From contig CP036432.1 of the NCBI GenBank assembly GCA_007753675.1, forward strand, positions 6,710,975 through 6,760,132: DNA of 49,158 nucleotides. The letters run 5' to 3'. The notes under the pieces were generated by a model. That model worked only from the letters and a program-made list of their open reading frames with translations. It did not search any database and was not told where the DNA came from. The DNA is from Stieleria magnilauensis (lineage in GTDB: Bacteria; Planctomycetota; Planctomycetia; Pirellulales; Pirellulaceae). Made by a program: the position numbers and the translations under genes. This document shows, piece by piece, positions 42,229-49,158 of the stretch (the first letter of the stretch is position 1; each line of letters starts with the position of its first letter).

Positions 42229-44877
42229 GGTTTTGCGACGGCGTGAGTCGATGACCGTCGACTTCTCATCGCGGACTCGTTGGGCAAAGACGAAGGCACC
42301 GAGGGCAAACGCCGGGATCGCGGGCAGACAAACCGACCAGAATCGGATCTTCGATTCGAGCGACTTGATCTGGCGGTTGGTGGTGGCGCGAATCTTGCGG
42401 ATTTCGTCGTTCTTCTTCTGTTCGATTTGCGCTTCGGCCAGCGACAACCGTTTTTGTTCGGCCTCTTGAGCTTGCTTGAGCATTTGCGCTTTGGCGATCG
42501 GGTCGAGATCGCTGTTCTCTTGGATCTCCTTGACGCGTTTGCCGAGCTGCTCGCGGCGTTGCTCCAATTCCTCTTCGGCCTGCTGGTCCGCTTCCCGTTC
42601 GGCTTGGTTTGCCGCTTCAAGGAAGTGGCGTTTCTGTTGTTCGACGCGAACCAGCGTTCGGTGGGCGGGGCGTCGGCTGCGGAGTTCGATGAAGGAGTCG
42701 TCGCCGACCAGCGAATCGACGGCGTTGAGCACGAAGGTGACGTTGTCAAAGCTGGTGCTCAGGTTTCCGAGGTTGCGTTCCTCGAAGAAGAAATCGGAGA
42801 TCATGTCGACGTCGGCGACAAAGATGGCGTTGACCTTGTGATCATCCGATTCGCCGGTCACGCGCGCGGCCAGGGTGTGGGCGGCACTGTCGATCACGCG
42901 GAACGGATTGCGTCGCGGGTTGGCCGTTCCCTGCATCGAAAAGAAATTGAAGCCTCCTTCATCGACAAATTCTTCCCACTGCAAGACGCCCGATTGACGG
43001 CTGCTGGTCAGTAGCGGTTGGAAATCAAACTCACCGCCGCGTTTTTCCACTTCGCCGGGATACAACGCAATCAGTTCTTGCAGCCCCTTGGTGATCTCAT
43101 CGTTCAGATTGAACGATTCGACGTCGGTCCCGCTGTTGGTCACGAAGACGTATTCCGGGGGAAGCATCGCGAATTCGGGGTGTGGATTGTTGAAATCAAA
43201 CACACAGGCGTCGTACTGCCAATCGATCCCCAGGGCTTCCAGCAAACGCGTTGCCCGTCCGCCATCGGCCTTTTGCTCTGGCGGCGGACCGCCTTGACCC
43301 ATGAATCCCGAATGACCGGAGCGTTTGGGTTGACGCGGGGCACCAGTCACACCAAACCCGTTGCTGCCCAAGGACAGTGGGAAGGGATCGTCGAACACCA
43401 GCAGTGGACGGCCGGTCTTGGCGTAGGTCACCAGATGGTCCATTTCTTCGCTGGTCAGCGATGATGGCATGACGGCCAACAGCACATCGAAGGCGTCGGC
43501 ATCAATTTCGGTCGAGGGCGACACCGATTTGACGTTGTATTGTTTTTTCAGTTCACGCACGATCTGCCAGTCGCGGGTGCCTTCCATCAAGTTCGCGTCG
43601 GTCCGCAGCACGCCGACGGTGTGGCGTTTCTCGTTGGCGACGGTCTGGATCGAACGCGTCAGTTCGTATTCGATCGGCAGGCCTTTGCCGAAGAACGGCA
43701 CGACGACTTTATCAAAGCTGCTGATCACGACCGCACCGAGGTACACGTCGGCCTCGCTGCGTCGGCCGTCGACTTCGCTCATCACCTGGACCGGTTCGAT
43801 GCCAAAATGTTCGGCTTCGTCGGCTTGCTGGCTAAACGGTTGGACATCGACATAGCGGACTTCCAAGCTCTTTCCACCGAGTTCGTCGAACTGACGCAGC
43901 AGTCCGATCAATCGTTTTCGCGTTTCGACGTAATCCCGCGGCACGTCAGGGCTAAGGAAGGCCTGGATTTCGATCGGTCGTTCCGAATCGAGTTGGTCGA
44001 GGATGTCGTGCGTTGCGTCGGAGAGGCTGAAGAGGCGTTCGCCGGTGGCGTCCACACGCAACACGCTGTACCCCGCCCAAGTCGTCACGCAGGACAAAAC
44101 GACGGCGACGCTGATCGCCCGCACCGCATATTGAAAACCGATCGCCGGTTCGCGACGTGTCTGCCAGTGACGTCGTGTCATCAGGGTGTGATTCAGGTAC
44201 AGCATCACCACGGTGAAAGCGACAAAGTATAGCAATGCCGTCAGCGGGATCACCCCCATGCCGAAGTCGCGGAATTGTTCTTGCAAGCTGAAACGTTCCA
44301 GCAAATCACCCAGGCCCAGCATGCCGCCGATCTGTCCGACGAACACCGGGATCGCACAGATGACGATTCCCAAGACGAATGCGACGGTCATGTTTGCCGT
44401 CAACATCGATGCCAACATGCCCGCACTCAACATCGCCGCGCCGGCCAACCAATAGCCGAAGTACGTGGTCGCGATCAGCCCCCAGTCGGGATTGCCCAGG
44501 AACGTCAAAACGAAAACATGTGCCATCGAGAACACCAGTGCGACACTGTAGACCGCGACGACCGAAAGGTATTTGCCGAGCAGGATTTCGATTTCGGTCG
44601 CCGGCAGGGTGAATAAAAGCTCGTCCGTTCCCGATTTGCGTTCATCCGCCCAAACGCTCATCGTGACCGCCGGCACAAAGAACAATAGCAACAACGGGTA
44701 CCACGCGGTCAGTTGATCGAGGTTGGGTTCGTTGCCGGTAAAGAACCGCGCGTTGAACGCCAGGGCTCCGCCGAGCACCACAAACACCACAATGAACAGG
44801 TAGCCCAATACGCCCGAAAAGTAGCTCGCGAAATTGCGTTGAAAGACGGCCCGGATCACTTGGGGACGGATTTGCAT
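42220..44877 (-). CDS. ABC-2 permease fused to GldG-like auxiliary domain
   Basis: An 885-residue membrane protein. Residues 1-240 carry about six transmembrane helices of an ABC-2 permease (GVLGYLFIVVFVVLGGALAF, MSVWADERKSGTDELLFTLP, a hallmark of GldF-type permeases). After a further helix (about 255-280) comes a long soluble GldG/ABC_transp_aux domain (RLFSLSDATHDILDQL, PIEIQAFLSPDVP, VSSTEEMDH-like segments, LVFDDPFPL). A charged coiled coil (about 735-840) precedes a last helix (FWSVCLPAIPAFALGAFVF). ATG at 44877 is taken rather than TTG at 44898. With the ATPase gene upstream it forms an exporter like GldAFG; the cargo is unknown. The stop codon lies in a dispersed repeat. Confidence 0.9.
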   Translation of the reverse strand: MQIRPQVIRAVFQRNFASYFSGVLGYLFIVVFVVLGGALAFNARFFTGNEPNLDQLTAWYPLLLLFFVPAVTMSVWADERKSGTDELLFTLPATEIEILLGKYLSVVAVYSVALVFSMAHVFVLTFLGNPDWGLIATTYFGYWLAGAAMLSAGMLASMLTANMTVAFVLGIVICAIPVFVGQIGGMLGLGDLLERFSLQEQFRDFGMGVIPLTALLYFVAFTVVMLYLNHTLMTRRHWQTRREPAIGFQYAVRAISVAVVLSCVTTWAGYSVLRVDATGERLFSLSDATHDILDQLDSERPIEIQAFLSPDVPRDYVETRKRLIGLLRQFDELGGKSLEVRYVDVQPFSQQADEAEHFGIEPVQVMSEVDGRRSEADVYLGAVVISSFDKVVVPFFGKGLPIEYELTRSIQTVANEKRHTVGVLRTDANLMEGTRDWQIVRELKKQYNVKSVSPSTEIDADAFDVLLAVMPSSLTSEEMDHLVTYAKTGRPLLVFDDPFPLSLGSNGFGVTGAPRQPKRSGHSGFMGQGGPPPEQKADGGRATRLLEALGIDWQYDACVFDFNNPHPEFAMLPPEYVFVTNSGTDVESFNLNDEITKGLQELIALYPGEVEKRGGEFDFQPLLTSSRQSGVLQWEEFVDEGGFNFFSMQGTANPRRNPFRVIDSAAHTLAARVTGESDDHKVNAIFVADVDMISDFFFEERNLGNLSTSFDNVTFVLNAVDSLVGDDSFIELRSRRPAHRTLVRVEQQKRHFLEAANQAEREADQQAEEELEQRREQLGKRVKEIQENSDLDPIAKAQMLKQAQEAEQKRLSLAEAQIEQKKNDEIRKIRATTNRQIKSLESKIRFWSVCLPAIPAFALGAFVFAQRVRDEKSTVIDSRRRKTVA

Positions 44878-44929
44878 GGTGGGATCTCTGAAAGTCAAAC
44901 TTGGATAGGTGTTGGTTCGTTACGGCTTG

Positions 44930-45670
44930 CTACGCGGCGACGGTCAGTTCTCGGAACTTCTGTTCCATCGCATCACTCTGTTGGCCGAGTTCGTCGGTCG
45001 GTCCATCGAACACCAACCGCCCCTCGTTGATCATCACGACGCGACTGCACACCGCGTGGACTTCTTGCAAGATGTGCGTGGACAGCAACACGGTTTTGGT
45101 TTCACCCAACGCGGTGATCAACTCACGGACGCCGTGCACCTGGTTGGGATCCAGGCCGCTGGTCGGTTCATCCAGAATCAACACGTCGGGGTCGTGCAAC
45201 AACGCTTGGGCCATCCCGACCCGTTGGCGATACCCACGCGAGAGTTTACCGATCGCTTTGCCCCAGACATCGCTGAGCGAACATTGCTCGCGGACCCAGT
45301 CCAAGCGCGCCTGCAGTCGGTCGCCGGACAGCATGCGGGCTTGGCCGACGTAATTCAGGAACGCATGGGGTGTCATTTCGGAATAGAGCGGCCCATTTTC
45401 GGGAAGGTATCCCAGACGCTCGGCCGCGTTGATCCGATCGCGGTGCACGTCGTGTCCGGCGATCTTGGCGGTGCCGGCGTTGGGCGACAGATAGCCCGTC
45501 AGCATTTTCATCGTGGTCGACTTTCCCGCCCCGTTGGGTCCCAGAAAGGCACACACTTGTCCGACCGGTACGGTGAATGAGATCGCTTCGGCCGCGGCAA
45601 AGTCGCCATAGTATTTACACAAACCGTCGGCTTCGATCATCCAGGGAGTGTCAGTCGGGGCTTCGGCCAT
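44930..45670 (-). CDS. ABC transporter ATP-binding protein (GldA-like)
   Basis: A 246-residue ATPase. Walker A is GPNGAGKST (about 44-52), the signature region reads LSRGYRQRVGMAQALLHDP with the family's YRQR form, Walker B is VLILDEPTSGLDPNQ, and the switch His is in LLSTHILQEV. It would power the permease encoded 52 bases downstream. It is of the type seen with ABC-2 and gliding-associated (Gld) transporters. AAGGA lies about 9 bases before the ATG. It is the first gene of a three-gene unit ending at the DUF4340-FKBP gene and the terminator at 39815. Confidence 0.95.
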   Translation of the reverse strand: MAEAPTDTPWMIEADGLCKYYGDFAAAEAISFTVPVGQVCAFLGPNGAGKSTTMKMLTGYLSPNAGTAKIAGHDVHRDRINAAERLGYLPENGPLYSEMTPHAFLNYVGQARMLSGDRLQARLDWVREQCSLSDVWGKAIGKLSRGYRQRVGMAQALLHDPDVLILDEPTSGLDPNQVHGVRELITALGETKTVLLSTHILQEVHAVCSRVVMINEGRLVFDGPTDELGQQSDAMEQKFRELTVAA

Positions 45671-45941
45671 CGAGTGGTTTCCTTGTGGCTATGGTGGCGG
45701 TGGGGAGGAGTCCTGCGTCGCCGCACGCGTGGCAAGGTTCGTGCCAATCGTGAAGATTTGATCCCGCCCGCAGATTTGCGTGGTCGACCGCATCGCAGCA
45801 CCGAAGTGGTGGGCGACAAAGTGTCGTGATCCAGGACAAGTTGACGTGGTGGCTGAGTCGAAACGAAGCAAATTGCCGAACGTTTTTGCGGTCGGTTGAT
45901 GGGGAATCATCAATGGGGAGGCCGCTCGCGCTGGCGCGAAC

Positions 45942-45968
45942 CGGCTGATGTCAATTGACGATCAGCCG
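45942..45968. repeat. Hairpin repeat, copy 2, in a 432-bp intergenic stretch
   Basis: CGGCTGAT (45942-45949) and ATCAGCCG (45961-45968) flank TCAATTGA-containing DNA that is itself palindromic; the following TTTGGCGCAACGGCC resembles the sequence after copy 1 (1549-1565). The rest of 45671-46102, between divergent genes, should hold promoters but none was recognised. Confidence 0.5.
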
Positions 45969-46102
45969 TTTGGCGCAACGGCCTGTGGATTGAGCGGCAT
46001 GGGGCGCGATCCGCGGCGCTGGCACGCCGGTTGCAAGTTTCCAGCCACCGCTGTCATTCGACTCTCACCCATCCGCGTTCGTCAGTTGGAGGAGAATCAA
46101 TC

Positions 46103-46351
46103 GTGAATGGTTTGCCTGGAATCTTGGAACTGGTGGGCATCGATCCGTCGCGTTATGACGAATTGGATGTCGCCCGCTGTGTCGCTCAACTCGGCGGATC
46201 CATGATCGGAAGACAGATCGTGTTTAGCGATACGTCGCGGCGAGACGCGGCGATCGAAGTCTTGTTTGAGAAATTCGGCGCGCATGCGTTTGCCTGGGGT
46301 GACGCGTTGCGCCGCGAGTCCGAACACCCGATGGAGCTTTCCCATGCCTGA
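46103..46351 (+). CDS. Small unknown protein, 82 residues
   Basis: GTG at 46103 is chosen because GGAGGAG lies about 8 bases upstream; an ATG at 46107 is in another frame. The protein is soluble, with a helical start (NGLPGILELVGIDPSRYDEL), a middle segment GGSMIGRQIVFSDTSRRDAA and a closing helix. I recognise no family. Its stop overlaps the start of the next small gene by 8 bases, so the two are probably co-translated. It lies between the ABC operon (divergent) and the NtrC-like gene (convergent). Confidence 0.6.
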   Translation: MNGLPGILELVGIDPSRYDELDVARCVAQLGGSMIGRQIVFSDTSRRDAAIEVLFEKFGAHAFAWGDALRRESEHPMELSHA

Positions 46352-46457
46352 AATGCCTGAGAATCTTCTTTCCTTGGCGCTGCTGTCCGCCGGCGCGTTC
46401 GCTTCGCTCGGTCTGGTCGCTCTGGTGACCTACATGGCGTTCTTTCAAAAACATTGA
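46344..46457 (+). CDS. Tiny single-pass membrane protein, 37 residues
   Basis: ATG at 46344 has GGAG 7 bases upstream, inside the end of the preceding gene. The product is almost one hydrophobic helix (LLSLALLSAGAFASLGLVAL, continuing VTYMAFF) with a short polar end (QKH). No family is recognised. Overlap with the preceding frame and a good ribosome-binding site support translation; a start at 46353 is also possible. It may be a small membrane subunit or regulator. Confidence 0.5.
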   Translation: MPEMPENLLSLALLSAGAFASLGLVALVTYMAFFQKH

Positions 46458-46622
46458 CGTTCCGATCGCGTGAAACGCCACGCCGGTGCGTTGTCAACGT
46501 TTCGGGGTCAGCGTTTCAAACTTACGGTAGGGGAACTCGCCAACGGCATGTTGATCGAGTGGGCCGTGACGCGTGCGTGGCCGGGCCTGGTATTTCGCCG
46601 CACCTTGGTTTTCGCGTAGGCG

Positions 46623-46691
46623 GTAGTGGACGAGGCGACGAGTCCTCTGTAGTCGGCATATTGACAGAGGATTCGTCGCCTCGTCCACTAC
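46623..46691. repeat. Palindromic repeat, copy 2 (28-bp arms), in a 334-bp gap
   Basis: Bases 46623-46650 pair with 46664-46691 with one mismatch around a 13-base loop; the outer 24 bases are the same as in copy 1 (10128-10196), including the preceding GTAGGCG. It lies between convergent genes, where a hairpin in both transcripts could act as a two-way stop. The rest of 46458-46791 holds nothing else I recognise. Confidence 0.9.
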
Positions 46692-46791
46692 CCGAAAACT
46701 GAGCTGCGATAGACTACGAGCGGAATGCCCATCGTGCGGGTCTTCTGAATCGATCGACAAAGTCCCAAGTGTTTCGTGTTGGCGGCGTCTG

Positions 46792-48153
46792 CTACCGATT
46801 GGATTCCAAGTCGAATTCTTTTAATTTACGTTGCAGCGTGCGGACGCTAATGCCCAACAGTTCTGCGGCTCTTGTCCGATGGCCGCTGGTGTGTTCGAGC
46901 GTCCGGCGGATCGCTTCACGCTCGATCTCCGCGAGCGTCATTCCGGGTTGGATGATCGCCTGTGCGGACTCGGCGCCGGTGATGTGTGGCGGCAGGTGTT
47001 GTTCATCGATGATTTCGTCCAGCGTCAACACAATGATGCCTTCGAGGGTGTTTCTCAGTTCGCGGACATTTCCGGGCCACTTGTAAGCCTTCATCGCCTC
47101 GAGCGCCGCGGTGGAAATGTCTTTGACCGGTCGCTCGTTCTCGGTGGAGATTTGGTCGATGAAGTGGCGGATCAGCAGCGGGATGTCGTCTTTGCGTTCC
47201 CGCAGCGGCGGTAGCGCCAGTTCGACGACTTTGAGTCGAAAGTAGAGGTCCTCGCGGAATTCCTTGTTCTGGACCTGCTGGAGCAATTCGCGATTGGTCG
47301 CGGCGACCAGGCGGACATCGACGTCGATCTCTTTGGATCCGCCGATCGGCATGACCGTCCGGTTCTCCAGCGCCCGCAAGAATTTCGCTTGCAGCGACAG
47401 GTCCAGTTCACCGATCTCGTCCACAAAAAGGGTCCCGCCGCCGGCCGTTTCGAACAGGCCCTTGCGGTCGGCGGTGGCGCCGGTAAACGCCCCCTTCTTG
47501 TGGCCAAACAGTTCGCTCTCGACGAGCGATTCCGGGAGCGCGGCACAGTTGACCGCGATCAGTGGTTTGGCGGCGCGGCGGCTGAGTCGGTGGATCGAGC
47601 GAGCGACCAGCTCCTTCCCGGTGCCGCTTTCTCCCGTGATCAACACTGTGCTTTTCGTGTCCGCGACGAGCCGGATTTTTTCGAACAGGGCGCGGATCGA
47701 AGCGCTGGTGCCGATCATGTTGTCCAGGCCACGTTGCTGGGTCAGCTGGGACTGGAGTTCCGCGATCTGTTCGGCCATCGCGCGGCGGCGCAGCGACGAT
47801 TCGATCCGCTCGGTCAGTTCATTCAAGTTCACGGGCTTGGGCAAAAAATCGTCGGCGCCCGCTTTGAGCGCCGCGATGGCCGCGTTGACGCTTTCGACCC
47901 CGGAGACGACGATGACGATGGCGTGAGGGGCTTTTCGTTTGGCAACGTCCAACAGTGCCAGTCCGTCGGTCTTGGGCATCTTCAGATCGGTGACGACCAC
48001 CGCCACGCCCTCTTCGATCATCTCCATCGCCGACTCGCCATCGGCGACCGTCACCGGGTTGTAGCCGCGCCGCTGGAGCCACTGCGCCGTCGACGCGCGG
48101 CTGTCCGCGTCGTCATCGACAATCAGAATTTTCCAGGCTCGTTGTTCGGTCAT
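46792..48153 (-). CDS. NtrC-family sigma54-dependent response regulator
   Basis: A 453-residue regulator. Receiver domain: residues 1-120 with acidic D13-D15, phospho-acceptor D56 in VVVTDLKMP, and K106 in FLPKPVN. AAA+ domain: GESGTGKE (174-181, Walker A), GAFTGA (221-226, the sigma54-contacting loop), [10 protein letters not shown] (Walker B) and [11 protein letters not shown] Fis-type helix-turn-helix ends it ([21 protein letters not shown]). Phosphorylated, it should open promoters bound by sigma54 RNA polymerase. No histidine kinase gene lies next to it, so its partner is elsewhere. ATG at 48153 fits the usual domain start. Confidence 0.95.
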   Translation of the reverse strand: MTEQRAWKILIVDDDADSRASTAQWLQRRGYNPVTVADGESAMEMIEEGVAVVVTDLKMPKTDGLALLDVAKRKAPHAIVIVVSGVESVNAAIAALKAGADDFLPKPVNLNELTERIESSLRRRAMAEQIAELQSQLTQQRGLDNMIGTSASIRALFEKIRLVADTKSTVLITGESGTGKELVARSIHRLSRRAAKPLIAVNCAALPESLVESELFGHKKGAFTGATADRKGLFETAGGGTLFVDEIGELDLSLQAKFLRALENRTVMPIGGSKEIDVDVRLVAATNRELLQQVQNKEFREDLYFRLKVVELALPPLRERKDDIPLLIRHFIDQISTENERPVKDISTAALEAMKAYKWPGNVRELRNTLEGIIVLTLDEIIDEQHLPPHITGAESAQAIIQPGMTLAEIEREAIRRTLEHTSGHRTRAAELLGISVRTLQRKLKEFDLESNR

Positions 48154-48428
48154 GTTGGGGGCGAGATCCTCGAGGGGGCCACAGACGCTGCCGGGTAAGG
48201 CGTGGTACGCCTTGGCGTGGTGTCAAGTTCATCGGACATTTTGTCATGTCGGCCGCCGTTGATGAAGTCAACTTGACGTGATTTGCTGGCGTCTGTCGGT
48301 CAACCTCGGGGCCGAACGCGAATCCGTCTTCGGCACAAAAATTGCTCGGCGAACTCGTTGATACGAAGTGGACGCCCTTCGCACTTGCCCCGAGCGTAAC
48401 ATCGTCACCCACCAATCTGAACAGTTCC

Positions 48429-48932
48429 ATGTCCAAGTCAAACGGGACACAACGACCGAGTCGTCATCGTCTGCCGGAGTTGCAGGAAGCGTCGCTGGAG
48501 GAGGGGCGTAGCGAACGGGTCAGGATCCTGATGGCCAGCCACCGAACCGAGGCGTGTTTGACGGCCCCCGCACCGGGACGCGAGCATGATTGGAAGGACG
48601 CGGTTCAACAGTCCCTCAGCTTGCTGCGCGCGTCGCTCGGCGAAGCGAGCCAGCGCGGGGAATCTGCCGGCGGCTTGATTGCAGAATTAAAAACGGCGGG
48701 CGGCAAGTACTACCACCGCGTCGATCGTCTGCAACAGGAATTTGACGAGATGGTGCGGCGCTGCGATGCCACGATCGAGCATCTGCGATCTCAGGGCGAA
48801 GGCGAGTCGATCGACTATGCTGACATCCGCCAGCGGGTCACCTGGCTACTCACCTCCCTGAAACACCACCAAGCAAGGGAAGCCGATCTCGTGTACGAGG
48901 CACACGGATTGGACATCGGTATCGGCGAGTAG
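48429..48932 (+). CDS. Unknown helical protein, 167 residues
   Basis: ATG at 48429 is taken because sequence upstream in the frame looks non-coding. The protein is soluble and mostly helical: a basic N-terminus (residues 1-35), then long charged helices (DWKDAVQQSLSLLRASLGEA, YYHRVDRLQQEFDEMVRRCD, IRQRVTWLLTSLKHHQAREA) and an acidic end. The spaced His residues (HH in the last helix, RCDATIEH) recall hemerythrin-like bundles, but no full metal motif can be laid out. Transcribed away from the NtrC-like gene, from which 275 bases separate it; a shared regulatory region is possible. Function unknown. Confidence 0.65.
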   Translation: MSKSNGTQRPSRHRLPELQEASLEEGRSERVRILMASHRTEACLTAPAPGREHDWKDAVQQSLSLLRASLGEASQRGESAGGLIAELKTAGGKYYHRVDRLQQEFDEMVRRCDATIEHLRSQGEGESIDYADIRQRVTWLLTSLKHHQAREADLVYEAHGLDIGIGE

Positions 48933-48958
48933 CGTTTGGCCGACCATGTCGAAACCTG

Positions 48959-49046
48959 CTGACTCTAACGTTTTCTATGTTTGTTCGCGATGAAGCCCGG
49001 AGGGCTGGCACAATGCTTGCCGGTGGCGTTAGCCCAATGCCACCTA
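48959..49046 (-). repeat. Dispersed repeat, right copy (inverted relative to 111-217)
   Basis: CTGACTCTAACGTTTTCTAT at its left end and CCGGTGGCGTTAGCCCAATG, then CCACCTA, at its right are the reverse complement of the end blocks of 111-217, with the GCCCGGAGGG block between. It begins 26 bases after the stop of the unknown helical protein. Nothing else is recognised from 49047 to the window end. Confidence 0.8.
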
Positions 49047-49158
49047 CTTTGTGGTCATTCGGGTGGTATATCATCGGGCTGCTGTTTTTTTCTTCGAAGT
49101 GACTTCTGGAATTTCGTTGTCTTTTGGCGCCGCGGGTGGGCTATGCGTGGGTAGCTGC

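Noticed and set aside
42147..42749. Upstream extension of the DUF4340-FKBP frame
   Set aside because: It overlaps the permease/GldG coding sequence and has low-complexity Arg/Ser/Thr composition; the ATG at 42146 starts a normal protein.

Overview
This window comes from a planctomycete, most likely a marine Pirellulaceae (Rhodopirellula-like) bacterium. The evidence is gene content: DUF1501 and DUF1552 twin-arginine proteins paired with giant planctomycete-type cytochromes (PSCyt1/PSCyt2/DUF1553 and DUF1587/1592/1588/1585), several secreted sulfatases, a DUF1559 prepilin-like protein, a lipoprotein with TPR, VCBS and ASPIC/UnbV parts, and a Rhodopirellula-type ECF sigma factor. The DNA is GC-rich, with long spurious antisense frames, and intergenic space is crowded with palindromic and tandem repeats. 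No rRNA, tRNA or CRISPR was seen.

Layout. 1-2.0 kb: dispersed repeat, 14-bp tandem array, a papain-fold amidase gene and the N-terminal remnant of a sulfatase gene. 2.3-9.5 kb (minus): a tight four-gene unit (aldehyde dehydrogenase, glycosidase-like secreted protein, PSD1 cytochrome with a carbohydrate-binding insert, DUF1501). 9.9-15.2 kb (plus): mini-lipoprotein, DUF1559 protein, TPR/ASPIC lipoprotein. 15.8-20.3 kb (plus): DUF1592-type cytochrome plus DUF1552 partner. 20.4-22.9 kb (minus): permuted ATP-grasp plus alpha-E pair. 23.4-33.3 kb (plus): ECF sigma, FecR/LamG membrane regulator, two sulfatases, PSD1 cytochrome, DUF1501; this reads as a regulated locus for sulfated polysaccharide use. 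33.5-37 kb (plus): PDZ protein, a protein with an HHLIP motif (possible His-Me finger nuclease), and a two-TM channel-like protein fused to RCK, receiver and Hpt domains. 37-39.2 kb: six 79-bp tandem repeats, the fifth split by an IS1380-family element with a visible 4-bp target duplication. 39.2-45.7 kb (minus): Hsp20 and a Gld-like ABC exporter operon whose third protein is a DUF4340-FKBP fusion. 46.1-48.9 kb: two overlapping mini-ORFs, a NtrC-type sigma54 activator and an unknown helical protein. The window closes with an inverted copy of the repeat that opens it.

The most unusual items are the channel/RCK/REC/Hpt fusion lacking a recognisable K+ selectivity filter, the DUF4340-FKBP fusion, a dispersed repeat inserted in frame in a cytochrome gene (and supplying the stop codon of another gene), and the repeat array carrying an IS. 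Assignments rest on motif recognition by eye; no database search was run.
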